From contig NZ_JAQSLN010000003.1 in assembly GCF_028649655.1 (NCBI RefSeq), forward strand, positions 868,001 through 932,000: a stretch of DNA of 64,000 nucleotides, read 5' to 3'. Below are positions 8,453-17,946 of this stretch, piece by piece. The position numbers were made by a program, and so were the translations under genes. The stretch's first letter is position 1, and every line of letters begins with the position of its first letter. Source of the DNA: Halobacteriovorax sp. GB3 (lineage in GTDB: Bacteria > Bdellovibrionota > Bacteriovoracia > Bacteriovoracales > Bacteriovoracaceae). A model generated the notes under the pieces. The model worked only from the letters and a program-made list of their open reading frames with translations. It was not told where the DNA came from and searched no databases.

Positions 8453-9183
8453 TCTTTCTCACTCATTCTAAAGAGGGCCATTTCTAAATGATAAACCTCT
8501 TCCTTTTTTCCCTGTCCATACTTTTCAATAATTTCATCTTGAAAACGAGCTATATCTTCTTTTAAATTTTCCAAGTCTTTATGATTCAGAACAAAAGAAA
8601 TACCTGAAATATCCCTCTCTTCAATATCCTGCTCATAAAGAGAATTCTTGGCCTTACTCAGTATAGTATCGTGATATTTCTTTATCGCCTCAGATGGAAT
8701 TCCTTCTGGAGACTTGATCGTACCGTGTTCAACAACTTCATATGTACTTTCTTTTTTTCTAATAAGCTCAACTCTCTCTAACAATTCGAGAGACTCTTTA
8801 ACCTGTAAAATAGATATCCCTAACCTCTTTGAGATCCATGTTACAGACCAGACAAAGTCTTTTGTGTCGATTAGGTTTAATAAAGCAAAGTGATACCAAT
8901 TAGAAATAACATTAAAAAGGTCACTCTCTAGCATTAGCTCTCTTCTCTTTTGGAAATTGCCCTCAACAAAGAGTTCCTTGACTTCCATATTTGAGAGACC
9001 AAGTTTTTTAGAAATCTTCAATGTCATCTTAGTACTAAGAGCTCTCTTTCCAGAGAGAATTTCACTAAGAGCACCAGGGGCCACTTCTAAAAACTTGGCA
9101 AAAGAGCGCAGGGAATAATGAGGATTCTTATTCTGTCTTTTTAAAAGTTCGTCTTTTAATAATTTGAGGCCGTTATTTTCCAT
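8449..9183 (-). CDS. TIGR02147 family protein (DUF4423), putative transcription regulator
   Basis: 244 residues. The N-terminus is a Cro/C1-like helix-turn-helix: NPHYSLRSFAKFLEVAPGAL, then SEILSGKRALSTKMTLKISK (about 20-60). A middle segment, DLFNVISNWYHFALLNLI, is the hallmark W-Y-H-F-A helix of TIGR02147/DUF4423. It is followed by a second winged-helix-like part (WISKRLGISILQVKESLELL). The family is concentrated in Fibrobacter and Bdellovibrio relatives. It presumably controls the overlapping secreted-protein gene and itself. The ATG at 9183 is the natural start; no strong Shine-Dalgarno is visible. A terminator separates it from the outer membrane gene upstream. Confidence 0.85.
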   Translation of the reverse strand: MENNGLKLLKDELLKRQNKNPHYSLRSFAKFLEVAPGALSEILSGKRALSTKMTLKISKKLGLSNMEVKELFVEGNFQKRRELMLESDLFNVISNWYHFALLNLIDTKDFVWSVTWISKRLGISILQVKESLELLERVELIRKKESTYEVVEHGTIKSPEGIPSEAIKKYHDTILSKAKNSLYEQDIEERDISGISFVLNHKDLENLKEDIARFQDEIIEKYGQGKKEEVYHLEMALFRMSEKE

Positions 9184-9198
9184 TCTCTCAAGTATAGC

Positions 9199-9229
9199 AA
9201 AAAAAAGTAGGCCTATAAAAGACCTACTT
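9199..9229 (-). terminator. Intrinsic terminator of the outer membrane protein gene
   Basis: Minus strand: AAGTAGG, an 11-base loop, CCTACTT, then eight Ts (9206-9199). It lies between the outer membrane gene stop (9243) and the TIGR02147 start (9183), so the latter must have its own promoter. Confidence 0.7.
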
Positions 9230-9242
9230 CAAAAAACGGAGA

Positions 9243-10091
9243 CTAAAAGTAGACGCTAAATTTTGCACTTAAGGCCCCAGGAGTTTTATTATTCATCACT
9301 TCACTAAATTGAAGATATTGTACATCAAGACCAAAGTTCACTTTACTCGTGCGATACATTTTATATCCAAAACCAGCGCCATAAACCCATGAACTGATGC
9401 GGGATTCTCCATCTCGAATGCCACCATAACCAAAATCAAGAGACAAATAAGGACTGTGATTTCCCTTCATCAAATAGTAATTCCCTTTAAAAATAAACAT
9501 TGAAGAATAGTGGCGTGAAGTATTTGTCACTGTCGTAAAGTCCCAGTTCATGGTTAGGTCCATGCTCTCATCAAATTGCCAACCATACCCAAAATTTGTA
9601 GAGAATACAGTTCCATCTCTATCCTCTACTCCAATCAAAGAACCAGGGCCAAGACCGTAAGAAATAATGATATCAACATCGCTCTTTTGCCTTACATAGT
9701 CTTTCTCTTTTGCGGTGATCTCCCCAATAGACTTTGTAGATGCAAAACTCTTTTCCTTTAAAAGAGCTTCTCCCGATCTCTTTAACACGACATCGAGCTC
9801 ATCAAGATCCTTCAGTTTTACACTAAAGTTATTTTTATGCTCACCTCTAGCATTTAATGAAAAAATATAGCTTGTACCAAGCTTCAAAAGAACAGGATTA
9901 ACAATAGAATCGGCCTTGTCTTTATTAGTAACGACAACATGACCCTCACTTTCAATTTTATGTGTAATAAGGTTCTTAACAACTTGATTAAGACCACTCG
10001 ATTCCTCTGGCGTGACAAGATCATTTAAATAGAAAGTGTCGGCCATAATAGACTGAGATAAGAGAACTAGCGCAATTAGTGGTTTTTTCAT
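9243..10091 (-). CDS. Predicted outer membrane beta-barrel protein with periplasmic N-terminal domain
   Basis: I place the start at the ATG at 10091 (282 residues), with GGAGGAATTTAAAA before it. The frame is open 99 bases further up, but that part lacks a ribosome site. A signal peptide (about 1-17, ending SIMADT) is followed by a soluble region (about 20-135) resembling the CsgG/LpoB-type alpha/beta fold (EESSGLNQVVKNLITHKIES, then VVVTNKDKADSIV). The remaining 150 residues show alternating beta-barrel strands and end in FSVYF, a typical C-terminal aromatic assembly signal. The two-part layout suggests a periplasm-facing domain joined to a small barrel. Partner and role are unknown. Fold comparisons are from memory and weak for the first domain. 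Confidence 0.6.
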   Translation of the reverse strand: MKKPLIALVLLSQSIMADTFYLNDLVTPEESSGLNQVVKNLITHKIESEGHVVVTNKDKADSIVNPVLLKLGTSYIFSLNARGEHKNNFSVKLKDLDELDVVLKRSGEALLKEKSFASTKSIGEITAKEKDYVRQKSDVDIIISYGLGPGSLIGVEDRDGTVFSTNFGYGWQFDESMDLTMNWDFTTVTNTSRHYSSMFIFKGNYYLMKGNHSPYLSLDFGYGGIRDGESRISSWVYGAGFGYKMYRTSKVNFGLDVQYLQFSEVMNNKTPGALSAKFSVYF

Positions 10092-10188
10092 TTTTAAATT
10101 CCTCCGTTTTTTATATGAGGAAGTTATCGATGAAAAACAAATAAAGGTCACGGCAAAATGGAACAAAGTGTTCCAAAGATGAAACATC

Positions 10189-10213
10189 AAAAAAAAGGGA
10201 GGCTATACCTCCC
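10189..10213 (-). terminator. Terminator of the nqr operon
   Basis: GGGAGG-CTATA-CCTCCC (10197-10202 and 10208-10213). On the minus strand the stem is followed by eight Ts; on the plus strand TCTTTTT follows, so it may work both ways. It lies 19 bases past the nqrF stop. Confidence 0.8.
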
Positions 10214-10231
10214 TCTTTTTAATAGCTTAGA

Positions 10232-11461
10232 TTATCCACCAAAGTCATCAAGCATGATATCTTCTCTCTCTACACCTAGAGAAACAAGCATCTCGATTAC
10301 ACATTGGTTCATAATTGGAGGCCCACATAGGTAGTACTCGCAATCCTCTGGAGCTGGGTGATCCTTTAAGTACTCATCGTGAAGTACTTGGTGAATAAAC
10401 CCAGTGTATCCTTCCCAATTATCCTCTGGAAGAGCATCAGAAAGAGCACAGTGCCATTTGAAGTTATCGTTCTCTGCTTGAAGACCATCAAAGTCTTCAA
10501 CATAGAACATTTCTCTCCTAGAACGAGCACCGTACCAGAAAGTCATTTTACGCTTAGACTTAAGTCTCTTCAGTTGGTCAAAGATGTGTGATCTCATTGG
10601 CGCCATACCAGCACCACCACCAACGAAAACCATTTCTTTATCTGTTTCACGAGCAAAGAACTCACCAAATGGACCAGAAATAGTAACTTTATCTCCAGCT
10701 TTTAGGCTGAAAATGTATGAAGACATTTTACCTGGAGGAGTTCCTTTTGGAGCTCTTGGAGGAGGTGAAGCAATACGCACGTTAAGCATAATGATCCCTT
10801 CTTCTTCCGGGTAGTTTGCCATAGAGTAAGCTCTAATTGTTTCCTCAGGCTCACTTGAAGTATATTGCCATAGGTTGAACTTATCCCAGTCTTCTCTATA
10901 TTCTTCTTGAACGTCGAAGTCTTTATAGTGAATTGTAAGACCAGCAGGTCTTTCAATTTGGATATATCCACCAGCTCTAAATGGAACTGACTCACCTTCA
11001 GGTAGACCAAGCTTGAATTCTTTAATAAATGTGGCAACGTTATCGTTAGAGATAACAGTACATTCCCACTTCTTAACACCAAAGACTTCTTCAGGTACTT
11101 CAACTTTCATGTCTTGCTTGATAGAAACCTGACAAGCTAGACGACAACCTTCACGTGCTTCACCTTTAGAGATGTGTGAAAGTTCAGTTTCAAGGATCTC
11201 TCCTCCACCTTCGACGACATTTACTTTACATTGACCACAAGTACCCCCACCACCACAGGCAGAAGATACAAATAGTTTTTGATCAGCAAGGGCACCAAGA
11301 AGCTTTCCACCAGCAGGGATTTCTACTTCTTTTTCCCCGTTGATATTTAGCTTAATGTTCCCAGAACTAACTAACTTTGACTTAGCGAAAAGGATGACAC
11401 AGACAAGGGCTAAAACCACAACTGTGAACATCAAAACACCAAGTAGAATTTCGTTGCTCAT
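10232..11461 (-). CDS. nqrF: Na+-translocating NADH:quinone reductase subunit F
   Basis: 409 residues, the usual length. One N-terminal helix (about 5-26) precedes a 2Fe-2S ferredoxin domain with Cys69, 75, 78 and 110, matching the spacing of Vibrio NqrF (70, 76, 79, 111). Next is the FAD/NADH reductase domain: RAYSMANYP for FAD, a GPFGEFF segment, [14 protein letters not shown] for NADH and the CGPPIMN motif near the C-terminus. It takes electrons from NADH through FAD to the cluster and into the Na+ pump in the inner membrane. It is last in nqrABCDEF; 47 bases separate it from nqrE, the largest gap in the operon. Confidence 0.97.
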   Translation of the reverse strand: MSNEILLGVLMFTVVVLALVCVILFAKSKLVSSGNIKLNINGEKEVEIPAGGKLLGALADQKLFVSSACGGGGTCGQCKVNVVEGGGEILETELSHISKGEAREGCRLACQVSIKQDMKVEVPEEVFGVKKWECTVISNDNVATFIKEFKLGLPEGESVPFRAGGYIQIERPAGLTIHYKDFDVQEEYREDWDKFNLWQYTSSEPEETIRAYSMANYPEEEGIIMLNVRIASPPPRAPKGTPPGKMSSYIFSLKAGDKVTISGPFGEFFARETDKEMVFVGGGAGMAPMRSHIFDQLKRLKSKRKMTFWYGARSRREMFYVEDFDGLQAENDNFKWHCALSDALPEDNWEGYTGFIHQVLHDEYLKDHPAPEDCEYYLCGPPIMNQCVIEMLVSLGVEREDIMLDDFGG

Positions 11462-11508
11462 GAGTTATTCTCTCTTTTTAAATCGTTAAACTACTTCTAA
11501 ACCAATAA

Positions 11509-12120
11509 TTAAAGCTGAATCCCAGAAAATGATAGGAATCCAAGGGCCATAAGACCTACAGTGATAAAAGTAATTCCTAGACCTCTAAGACCCTCAGGAA
11601 CATCACTGTACTTCATTTTTTCTCTAATACCTGCAAGTGCTGCAATAGCAAGGGCCCAACCGAGACCTGAACCAAAACCAAACACTACAGACTCTCCAAA
11701 GTTATAATCTCTCTCTACCATGAAAAGTGAACCACCAAGAATGGCGCAGTTTACTGTAATAAGAGGAAGAAAGATCCCAAGCGCGTTATAAAGAGCTGGG
11801 AAAAACTTATCGAGAACCATCTCAAGAATCTGAACGATAGCAGCGATAACACCGATGTAAGAGATTAGACCTAAGAAAGATAGATCAACTCCATTAATAC
11901 CGGCCCACTGAAGAGCGTTCTCTCTTAGAAGGTAAGTATAAAGTAGGTTGTTAACAGGGATTGTAATTGTTTGAACAACAACAACTGCAACACCAAGTCC
12001 TAACGACGTTTTAACTTTTTTAGATACCGCTAAGAATGTACACATTCCAAGAAAGAATGAAAGTGCCAAGTTCTCAACGAAGACTGCTTTAACAAAAAGA
12101 CTTAAATAATGTTCTAGCAT
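11509..12120 (-). CDS. nqrE: Na+-translocating NADH:quinone reductase subunit E
   Basis: 203 residues, six predicted helices, the family's usual size. [20 protein letters not shown] near the N-terminus and a central [11 protein letters not shown] each carry a Cys in a half-helix. In NqrE these supply part of the Cys-ligated iron site shared with NqrD. NqrE and NqrD are inverted-topology homologues, related to RnfA/E. It is in the Na+/electron path between the NqrF cluster and NqrC FMN. The start follows the nqrD stop by one base. Confidence 0.96.
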   Translation of the reverse strand: MLEHYLSLFVKAVFVENLALSFFLGMCTFLAVSKKVKTSLGLGVAVVVVQTITIPVNNLLYTYLLRENALQWAGINGVDLSFLGLISYIGVIAAIVQILEMVLDKFFPALYNALGIFLPLITVNCAILGGSLFMVERDYNFGESVVFGFGSGLGWALAIAALAGIREKMKYSDVPEGLRGLGITFITVGLMALGFLSFSGIQL

Positions 12121-12121
12121 C

Positions 12122-12742
12122 TTAGTTCTCCTTCTCTACTTGGTCTTTTTTCCAAGTTCTAAGTCCCCAAATGAAAATACCAATGAGGAAGAAAGCACTT
12201 GGAGATAAAAGGGCCATACCGTTTGCTGGATACCATCCACCTTCACTTGTTAGTGGAAGAATAGATGCTCCAAAAAGCTTACCTGAACCAAATAGTTCTC
12301 TAAAGACACCTACAAAGAGGAGAACGATAGAATAACCAAGTCCGTTACCGATACCGTCTAGAAAAGACATTACCGGTGAATTTTTCATCGCATAAGCTTC
12401 TGCACGCCCCATAACGATACAGTTAGTAATGATCAGTCCAATGTAAACAGACATCGACTTAGCAACATCGTATACAAAGGCCTTAAGAATCTGATCTGTC
12501 ACGATTACAAGAGAAGCAATAACGGTCATCATAACGATGATACGAATTGCACTTGGAACGTGATTTCTAATTAATGAAACAAAGAAGTTAGAGAATGCTG
12601 TAACAAGTGTTACCGCAAGACACATAACTACTACTGATTCAAGTTTTGTAGTTACCGCAAGGGCCGAACAAATCCCTAGGATCTGTAGAGCAATTGGGTT
12701 GTTTTCAAAGATTGGACCAAAAAGTGTCTTTTTAAAGCTCAT
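12122..12742 (-). CDS. nqrD: Na+-translocating NADH:quinone reductase subunit D
   Basis: I use the ATG at 12742, which overlaps the nqrC stop as TAATG and has AGGGGGG eight bases upstream; it gives 206 residues, as in other NqrD proteins. An in-frame extension of eight residues upstream is unlikely. Six membrane helices. [20 protein letters not shown] and [18 protein letters not shown] carry the two conserved Cys residues expected to co-ordinate iron with NqrE. The protein is homologous to RnfE/RnfA. Tight coupling on both sides implies co-translation with nqrC and nqrE. Confidence 0.96.
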   Translation of the reverse strand: MSFKKTLFGPIFENNPIALQILGICSALAVTTKLESVVVMCLAVTLVTAFSNFFVSLIRNHVPSAIRIIVMMTVIASLVIVTDQILKAFVYDVAKSMSVYIGLIITNCIVMGRAEAYAMKNSPVMSFLDGIGNGLGYSIVLLFVGVFRELFGSGKLFGASILPLTSEGGWYPANGMALLSPSAFFLIGIFIWGLRTWKKDQVEKEN

Positions 12743-13515
12743 TAGTTCATCCCCCCTGCTCTCCATTTAGAAAGAAAAGGACCATATCCATTTTCACCAA
12801 GCCAATATTGAACTGTCCCAGTTACACCATTCGAAGTAAGAGTGGCTCCTGACAGACCATCAATATCTGATTGTGAACCTGCAGCAGCAGGTCCCTTAAC
12901 TACGCGAAGTGCTGGATTCCAGTTTTCATCAAAGGCTTTTTTACCTTTCCATAGTTTTTTCCAGTTCGGGTTATCAATTTCACCACCAAGACCAGGAGTC
13001 TCACCATGAGCATAAAAACCTAAACCTTTAACTGTTGTTGTATCCGGAGTAAGAACTAGGAAACCATACATTGTTGACCATAGTCCTTTACCGTGAACAG
13101 GAAGAACAAGCATTGTCGTCTGTCCATTTTCTTTTACGAAATAAACTTTCTTATACTTTGCTCTAACTTTGATACCAGCTTTATCATTTGAAGCAGCAAT
13201 TCTAACGTTTTGCTTAGGATCTTTAGCAGCTTTAACAGAGTTGTAAGCTTCTACATCCATATCTTCTACGTATTCACCTGTAGAAAGATCGACAATTTTC
13301 GTTTCAATTGACTTGAAAGCTTCGTTGATTACCTTCTCTTGCGCCGTTGAATCTACAAGTCCTGCGGCCATAAGAAGGTTCTTTTTAATATCTAGTCTTT
13401 TGTTTTTCTCTTGAAGTGGCTTCAAAGAAACAGCAGACCAAGAAACTACAACCGAACAGACAACACAAAGAAGTGTCGCGACGATTAGCGTTTTAGAAGT
13501 ACTATCGTTACTCAT
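12742..13515 (-). CDS. nqrC: Na+-translocating NADH:quinone reductase subunit C
   Basis: Two adjacent ATGs occur; the second (13515) is better spaced from AAGGGGG, giving 257 residues. One N-terminal helix anchors a periplasmic FMN domain. [10 protein letters not shown] near residue 219-228 is the ApbE modification site, with the Thr of SGAT expected to carry phosphoester-linked [16 protein letters not shown] and the [12 protein letters not shown] motif are standard for NqrC/RnfG. The apbE gene at 885-1916 supplies the transferase. Confidence 0.96.
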   Translation of the reverse strand: MSNDSTSKTLIVATLLCVVCSVVVSWSAVSLKPLQEKNKRLDIKKNLLMAAGLVDSTAQEKVINEAFKSIETKIVDLSTGEYVEDMDVEAYNSVKAAKDPKQNVRIAASNDKAGIKVRAKYKKVYFVKENGQTTMLVLPVHGKGLWSTMYGFLVLTPDTTTVKGLGFYAHGETPGLGGEIDNPNWKKLWKGKKAFDENWNPALRVVKGPAAAGSQSDIDGLSGATLTSNGVTGTVQYWLGENGYGPFLSKWRAGGMN

Positions 13516-13525
13516 CATTTCCCCC

Positions 13526-14731
13526 TTACGCCTTAGCTCTGCTTAGTCTTCTTTTGATGTTTGCATTAACAACAAAGTAGTCAATAAGTGGAGCAAACAT
13601 GTTACCAAAAAGAATAGCTAGCATTGTCCCTTCAGGGAACGCTGGGTTAACAACACGAACTAGAACGACCATAAGACCGATTAGTCCACCATAGAACCAA
13701 TGACCTGTTTGAGTCATCGAAGCTGATACAGGATCAGTTGCCATGAAAACAAGACCAAAGGCCAATCCACCAACAACAAGGTGCCACTCAGGAGTCATCC
13801 CAAACATTGGGTTTGTTGTCGATCCAATCATATTAAAGATGAAAGCAAATACAACAACAGAAAGAAGCATCGATAACATGATTCTCCAAGAACCAATTCC
13901 TGTGTAAACAAGAAGAGTGGCTCCGAGAAGACAAGCTAGAGCTGATGTCTCACCCATTGAACCAGGCATAAGACCAATGAAAGCCTCTTTCCAAGTGTAA
14001 GTGATTGCTTCAACACCACCAAGAGCAGCTTGACCAAGAGCTGTTGCTCCAGTGAAACCGTCTACTGCTGTCCATACTGCATCCCCTGAAATCTCTCCAG
14101 GATAAGCAAAGAATAGGAAAGCACGAGCTGTTAGTGCTGGGTTTAGGAAGTTTTTCCCAGTTCCACCGAAAACTTCTTTACCGATGACAACACCGAAAGA
14201 AATCCCGACAGCAACTTGCCATAGAGGAATTGTAGGAGGAAGAGTTAGTGGGAAAAGAAGACCAGTAACAAGGAATCCCTCATTGATCTCATGTCCTCTT
14301 ACTGTTGAGAAGATAACTTCCCAAAGTCCACCAGCAATATTCGTAACAAGAAATACTGGAAAGAAATAAAGAAAACCGTGAACAAAACAAGCCGCTAAAC
14401 TATTCGGGTCAGTAGCTAGGCCTAAAGCAGCAAGGATTGCACCTCTCCAGCCTTCAACAGCACTCATTCCATTAGCAGCAAGAACTTTGTTTGCTTGAAA
14501 ACCTGTATTGTAACAGGCCATAAGAATACATGGTAGAAGGGCCATGGCCACAGTTACCATTAGACGTTTAAGATCTAGTCCATCACGTACATGTACACTA
14601 CCTTTTGAAACATCACTTGGTGAGTAGATGAACGTGTCAACCATTTCATAAATTGGGTATAACTTCTCGAGCTTTCCACCCTTAGCGAAGTGGTGGTGCT
14701 GAGAATCTAGAAAACCTCTTAGAACCTTCAT
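13526..14731 (-). CDS. nqrB: Na+-translocating NADH:quinone reductase subunit B
   Basis: 401 residues with about ten membrane helices. It begins with the cytoplasmic [18 protein letters not shown] region, contains the FMN site [10 protein letters not shown] (Thr230, corresponding to Thr236 of Vibrio NqrB), and ends [14 protein letters not shown]. NqrB also hosts riboflavin and the quinone/inhibitor site and is the main Na+-conducting subunit. [20 protein letters not shown] matches the RnfD/NqrB core. The ATG directly abuts the nqrA stop (TAAATG), indicating coupling. Confidence 0.97.
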   Translation of the reverse strand: MKVLRGFLDSQHHHFAKGGKLEKLYPIYEMVDTFIYSPSDVSKGSVHVRDGLDLKRLMVTVAMALLPCILMACYNTGFQANKVLAANGMSAVEGWRGAILAALGLATDPNSLAACFVHGFLYFFPVFLVTNIAGGLWEVIFSTVRGHEINEGFLVTGLLFPLTLPPTIPLWQVAVGISFGVVIGKEVFGGTGKNFLNPALTARAFLFFAYPGEISGDAVWTAVDGFTGATALGQAALGGVEAITYTWKEAFIGLMPGSMGETSALACLLGATLLVYTGIGSWRIMLSMLLSVVVFAFIFNMIGSTTNPMFGMTPEWHLVVGGLAFGLVFMATDPVSASMTQTGHWFYGGLIGLMVVLVRVVNPAFPEGTMLAILFGNMFAPLIDYFVVNANIKRRLSRAKA

Positions 14732-16066
14732 TTACCCTTCCTTCTCGATAATAGTTAAGTTGTTTCTTAGTGCTGGTCCAAAATCAACTTTCCCTGGAGA
14801 AGCGAAAGTACAAAGGGCCAGATCTTCCTCATCTAACTCCAGACAACCAAGAGTAACAGCATAATCAGTGTCATTCGTTACTAAGGCCCTTAGAAGTTGA
14901 GTTGGAAGAATATCCATAGGCATTACTGATTCAAACATTCCAACTGGAACCATCGCTCTTTCAGAACCATGAAGTTTCGTTGTAAGGTTGAATTTCTTGC
15001 TTGGAGTAAAGAAAGACAGAAATGTTCTCTTTACAGAAAATTTATCAAAACCTGGTGAATGCCATCCAAAGAACTCTCTCTCTCTATCTTCTTCAAGAAG
15101 AGAAACTTGGTTGTGGTAACGACCAAGGTAAGAGAATGTCTTAACAGCTTTTCTACCATTAAGTACTGAACCAGAGACAACTCTTGTTTCTCCACCAAGA
15201 ACCTCATCTTTAAGAAGAGTTTCTAGACAAGCCCCTTGGCGTGTTCTTAATAGCCTTGGGTTCTTTGCTTGTGGACCACTAACAGCGATAACTTTTTCAA
15301 GCCATAGCTTACCAGTAGTAAAGAGCTTTCCAATTGAAATGACATCTTGGTAACCAACGTGCCATACAAATTTGTTTTCATTCACTGGATCAACAAAGTG
15401 AACGTGAGTTCCAACGTTACCAGCAGGGTGCTTCCCAGAGAATTCTTTTACTTCTACGTTTCCAGCAGTTGGTACTTTAGCTCCCGTTGCTTTACATAGA
15501 TAAGTCTTCCCTTCCGTTAGCTTAGAAATAACTTCTAGACCAACTTTGAAATCATCCGAGTATTCAGAAAGAACAACTTCTGGGTTTACAGCGTGTGGAT
15601 TCGTATCCATTGCCGTAACAAAGACAGAATGTGGTCTTTCGTTAACTCTGGCTACAGTTGAAAAAGGTCTTCTTCTTAGAGAAGTCCATAGACCTGATTC
15701 AATAAGAAGATCTTTTGCTTCTTCGAAAGAAACATTTGATCCCTTACCCTTAAAGTTTGAGAATTCTACTTGCTCGTCACCTTCTACTTCAATGACAAGT
15801 GATTCGAAAACTCTTCTCTCTCCACGGTTTACTTCGACTACTTTTCCAGCTGCAGGAGCTGTAAAAACTAGTCCAGGGTTTTTCTTACACTCAAAAAGTG
15901 CTTGTCCAACCTTAACCGCATCACCAACTTGGACCTTCATCGATGGTTTCATACCAACGTAATCAGGACCTACAACGGCTACTCTCTTAACAGGAGTTGC
16001 CTCTTCGATCTTTTGTGTCGGAGCTCCACTAAGCGGGAGATCCAATCCTTTTTTGATGTGAGTCAT
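14732..16066 (-). CDS. nqrA: Na+-translocating NADH:quinone reductase subunit A
   Basis: The start is the ATG at 16066 (444 residues, beginning MTHIKKGLDLPLSGAP), the standard NqrA N-terminus. The frame is open 78 bases further, but that would add a hydrophobic leader, which makes no sense for this cytosolic subunit. The sequence has the biotinyl-like VGPDYVGMKPSMKVQVGDAV part, the THVHFVDPVNENKFVWHVGY core, and a C-terminal LELDEEDLALCTFASPGK motif. The Shine-Dalgarno is weak (GGGATTGAG about ten bases upstream). It is first in the operon; two perfect palindromes lie 16-39 bases before the ATG. Confidence 0.97.
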   Translation of the reverse strand: MTHIKKGLDLPLSGAPTQKIEEATPVKRVAVVGPDYVGMKPSMKVQVGDAVKVGQALFECKKNPGLVFTAPAAGKVVEVNRGERRVFESLVIEVEGDEQVEFSNFKGKGSNVSFEEAKDLLIESGLWTSLRRRPFSTVARVNERPHSVFVTAMDTNPHAVNPEVVLSEYSDDFKVGLEVISKLTEGKTYLCKATGAKVPTAGNVEVKEFSGKHPAGNVGTHVHFVDPVNENKFVWHVGYQDVISIGKLFTTGKLWLEKVIAVSGPQAKNPRLLRTRQGACLETLLKDEVLGGETRVVSGSVLNGRKAVKTFSYLGRYHNQVSLLEEDREREFFGWHSPGFDKFSVKRTFLSFFTPSKKFNLTTKLHGSERAMVPVGMFESVMPMDILPTQLLRALVTNDTDYAVTLGCLELDEEDLALCTFASPGKVDFGPALRNNLTIIEKEG

Positions 16067-16081
16067 AGCGCTACTCAATCC

Positions 16082-16105
16082 CGTTAACGTTATTAATATT
16101 AATAA
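16082..16105. promoter_or_regulatory. Two adjacent palindromes in the nqrA upstream region
   Basis: CGTTAACG (16082-16089) directly abuts TTATTAATATTAATAA (16090-16105). Both are perfectly self-complementary and sit just upstream of the nqrA start in the divergent gap. They may form an operator or a weak hairpin in the nqrA 5' leader. Confidence 0.35.
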
Positions 16106-16237
16106 AAGACAAATTTTAAATGCTTTTATGTGCGACGATAACAAAAGAAACTAATAATGTAACTAAGTAATTTAAAAAGAATTTGAGTTTTCCTCTCAGC
16201 TAATTTTGCTAATGCGTATCAGCGAAAACAACTTCTA

Positions 16238-16267
16238 TTGACGAAAAGAATAAGGTTTGGGCAAAAT
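16238..16267 (+). promoter_or_regulatory. Possible sigma-70 promoter for the gene at 16299
   Basis: TTGACG (16238-16243) is followed after 18 bases by CAAAAT (16262-16267), about 30 bases before the ATG. The -35 is close to consensus, the -10 is poor. Confidence 0.35.
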
Positions 16268-16298
16268 ATTGAAAAACAAGGGACTTCAAGGAGAGAAA

Positions 16299-16697
16299 AT
16301 GAAGAGACTACTCACACTAGTTATCGCACTTTGTTCAATTGCATCTGCTAACGCCTCAGGTCATATTCTTTTTAACCCGCCAGTTGAATATAGTGACCAG
16401 AATGTTGAGTTTAAAGAAATCAAAGGAATTAGTTTCTATGCTCAATCGGTAAAATGGGGAAAGACTGTCGTCGGTCGCCAGCTTCACATGATGAACACAA
16501 CGAGCAATCCAATTTGCGTTATGGTTAACTACCCAAAAAGTAAAAATGTTTTATCACAGCTATTTGATATTCAAGGGCCATTTATTATTGATGCCGGAGA
16601 AGATCGTTTCCTAGGAACTTACTGGGCCAAAGAAATTACTCAAAAAGCTCACCAAAGAATTTCTGTTCGCACTTTTGATAAAACAAAATGTCTTTAA
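16299..16697 (+). CDS. Secreted hypothetical protein
   Basis: 132 residues from the ATG at 16299, preceded by AAGGAGAGAAA; the upstream in-frame ATG at 16257 has no such site. The signal peptide ends near ANASG (about 20). The mature part is short, beta-rich, with two cysteines (ICVM and the C-terminal KTKCL) that could pair. I do not recognise the family. It is divergent from nqrA and is followed at once by a strong terminator, so it is monocistronic. Confidence 0.6.
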   Translation: MKRLLTLVIALCSIASANASGHILFNPPVEYSDQNVEFKEIKGISFYAQSVKWGKTVVGRQLHMMNTTSNPICVMVNYPKSKNVLSQLFDIQGPFIIDAGEDRFLGTYWAKEITQKAHQRISVRTFDKTKCL

Positions 16698-16711
16698 AAC
16701 AATAAACCAAT

Positions 16712-16740
16712 GCCCCTCTTATTCAGAGGGGCTTTGTTTT
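16712..16740 (+). terminator. Intrinsic terminator
   Basis: GCCCCTCT-TATTC-AGAGGGGC (16712-16719 and 16725-16732), then TTTGTTTT. It follows the secreted gene ending at 16697. Confidence 0.85.
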
Positions 16741-16768
16741 CATCCCTTTTTAAGCTAATCTCACTCTT

Positions 16769-17332
16769 ATGTCAGATCTACTAAAACAGGCCCTTCCCTA
16801 TGGAAGTGAAGAGCAGCGAAGCAGTTTTTCCAACTTATTTAGTGAAGTAAAGAACTTGAAAAAGGGAGAGCTTCTCTTTGCTCAAGAAGAGATAAACCAA
16901 AACCTCTATTTCCTTTCACATGGTCATGTTCGTTACTTTGTTCTAACAAGTGATGGCAAGGAAGTAACAAAGTACTTTGCAAAAGCGCCGTGCTTTGTGG
17001 GATCAACTCTTTCTATGGCCAGATCAATTGGCGCCCCATTTGCGATAGAAGCCCTTAGTGATTTAGATTACTCAAAAGCTCACTATCCGACGATTCTAGA
17101 AAAAGCAGACCGACTACAAATCTATTCTTTGCTTCTTTATTTGATGGAAGAACTTTTCATCAACAAAGAAAAGCGAGAATTAGACTTTCTGACAAAAGAT
17201 GCTAGTGAGCGCTATCAAGATTTTGTTAAAAGTTATCCAGATCTATTAAACTTAATCCCTCTCTATCAAATCGCAAGCTACATTGGAGTAAGTGCCGTTC
17301 AATTAAGTAGAATACGCGCTAAATCATCTTAA
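16769..17332 (+). CDS. Crp/Fnr family transcriptional regulator
   Basis: 187 residues. The N-terminal part is a cyclic-nucleotide-binding-type barrel: LKKGELLFAQEEINQNLYFL, HGHVRYFVLTSDGKEVTKYF and FVGSTLSM. The C-terminal helix-turn-helix (PLYQIASYIGVSAVQLSRIR) matches the Crp-family recognition region. It lacks the N-terminal Cys cluster of FNR and the RExxARL phosphate cassette of CRP, so the ligand is unclear; such short members often sense nothing known. It lies 59 bases before the YdcZ-like transporter on the same strand and may control it. Confidence 0.8.
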   Translation: MSDLLKQALPYGSEEQRSSFSNLFSEVKNLKKGELLFAQEEINQNLYFLSHGHVRYFVLTSDGKEVTKYFAKAPCFVGSTLSMARSIGAPFAIEALSDLDYSKAHYPTILEKADRLQIYSLLLYLMEELFINKEKRELDFLTKDASERYQDFVKSYPDLLNLIPLYQIASYIGVSAVQLSRIRAKSS

Positions 17333-17391
17333 CATATGTAAAGGCACATCTTAGCTCAACCATTTAAAGTGAACTCAACAACGAGGTCACA

Positions 17392-17838
17392 ATGAAACTA
17401 TCCACTCTCATCATAATTGCATCACTTCTAGGTGTCGCTCTAGCAACTCAAGGGGCCATGAATGCACAAGTTGGTCGCATAACAAAGATTCCCCTCTTTG
17501 CCTCTTTGATCAGTTTTTCTATGGGAACAATCAGCATTTTATTCATCTACTATTTAACAAACGAATCGCTTCCTCTTTTGTCTGATCTTAAATCAGTTCC
17601 TCCCCTATTTTGGCTTGCCGGTTGTCTTGGGGCCCTCTTTGTAAGCTCCGTCATCATCTTGATACCAAAATTAGGAGCCTCTCTTCTTGTTTCATGCATT
17701 ATCTTTGGCCAATTGAGCTTTTCCCTTTTTATTGATTATTATGGACTGTTTGGGCTCGAAAAAAGACCCATTTCCATTCTCAATATTATTGGTTTTACAG
17801 TCATCATTTTAGGTATTTACCTCATCAAACTGAGATAA
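17392..17838 (+). CDS. YdcZ/DUF606-type membrane transporter (DMT superfamily half)
   Basis: 148 residues, about five helices. The N-terminal GVALATQGAMNAQVGRITK and the middle GALFVSSVIILIPKLGASLL are the two signatures of the DUF606 (YdcZ) family, thought to be half-size relatives of EamA drug/metabolite transporters that act as dimers. No substrate is known. GAGGTCACA precedes the ATG. The upstream Crp/Fnr-like regulator is a likely controller. Confidence 0.82.
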   Translation: MKLSTLIIIASLLGVALATQGAMNAQVGRITKIPLFASLISFSMGTISILFIYYLTNESLPLLSDLKSVPPLFWLAGCLGALFVSSVIILIPKLGASLLVSCIIFGQLSFSLFIDYYGLFGLEKRPISILNIIGFTVIILGIYLIKLR

Positions 17839-17946
17839 ATGGCCGTCTAAAACTTAAACAAAACAATTAATACTCTATAGTTTATACACAACAAGGGATT
17901 TACGATGGGAAAGTGTCTAGAATTAAAAGAATAAAGGATACAATTT

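Noticed and set aside
10702-11103. 133-residue frame within nqrF on the same strand
   Set aside because: It is a frame shadow of the certain nqrF gene with no recognisable features.
15546-15962. 138-residue frame antisense to nqrA
   Set aside because: Codon pattern belongs to nqrA; the peptide is Ser/Thr-rich without a domain or start signal.
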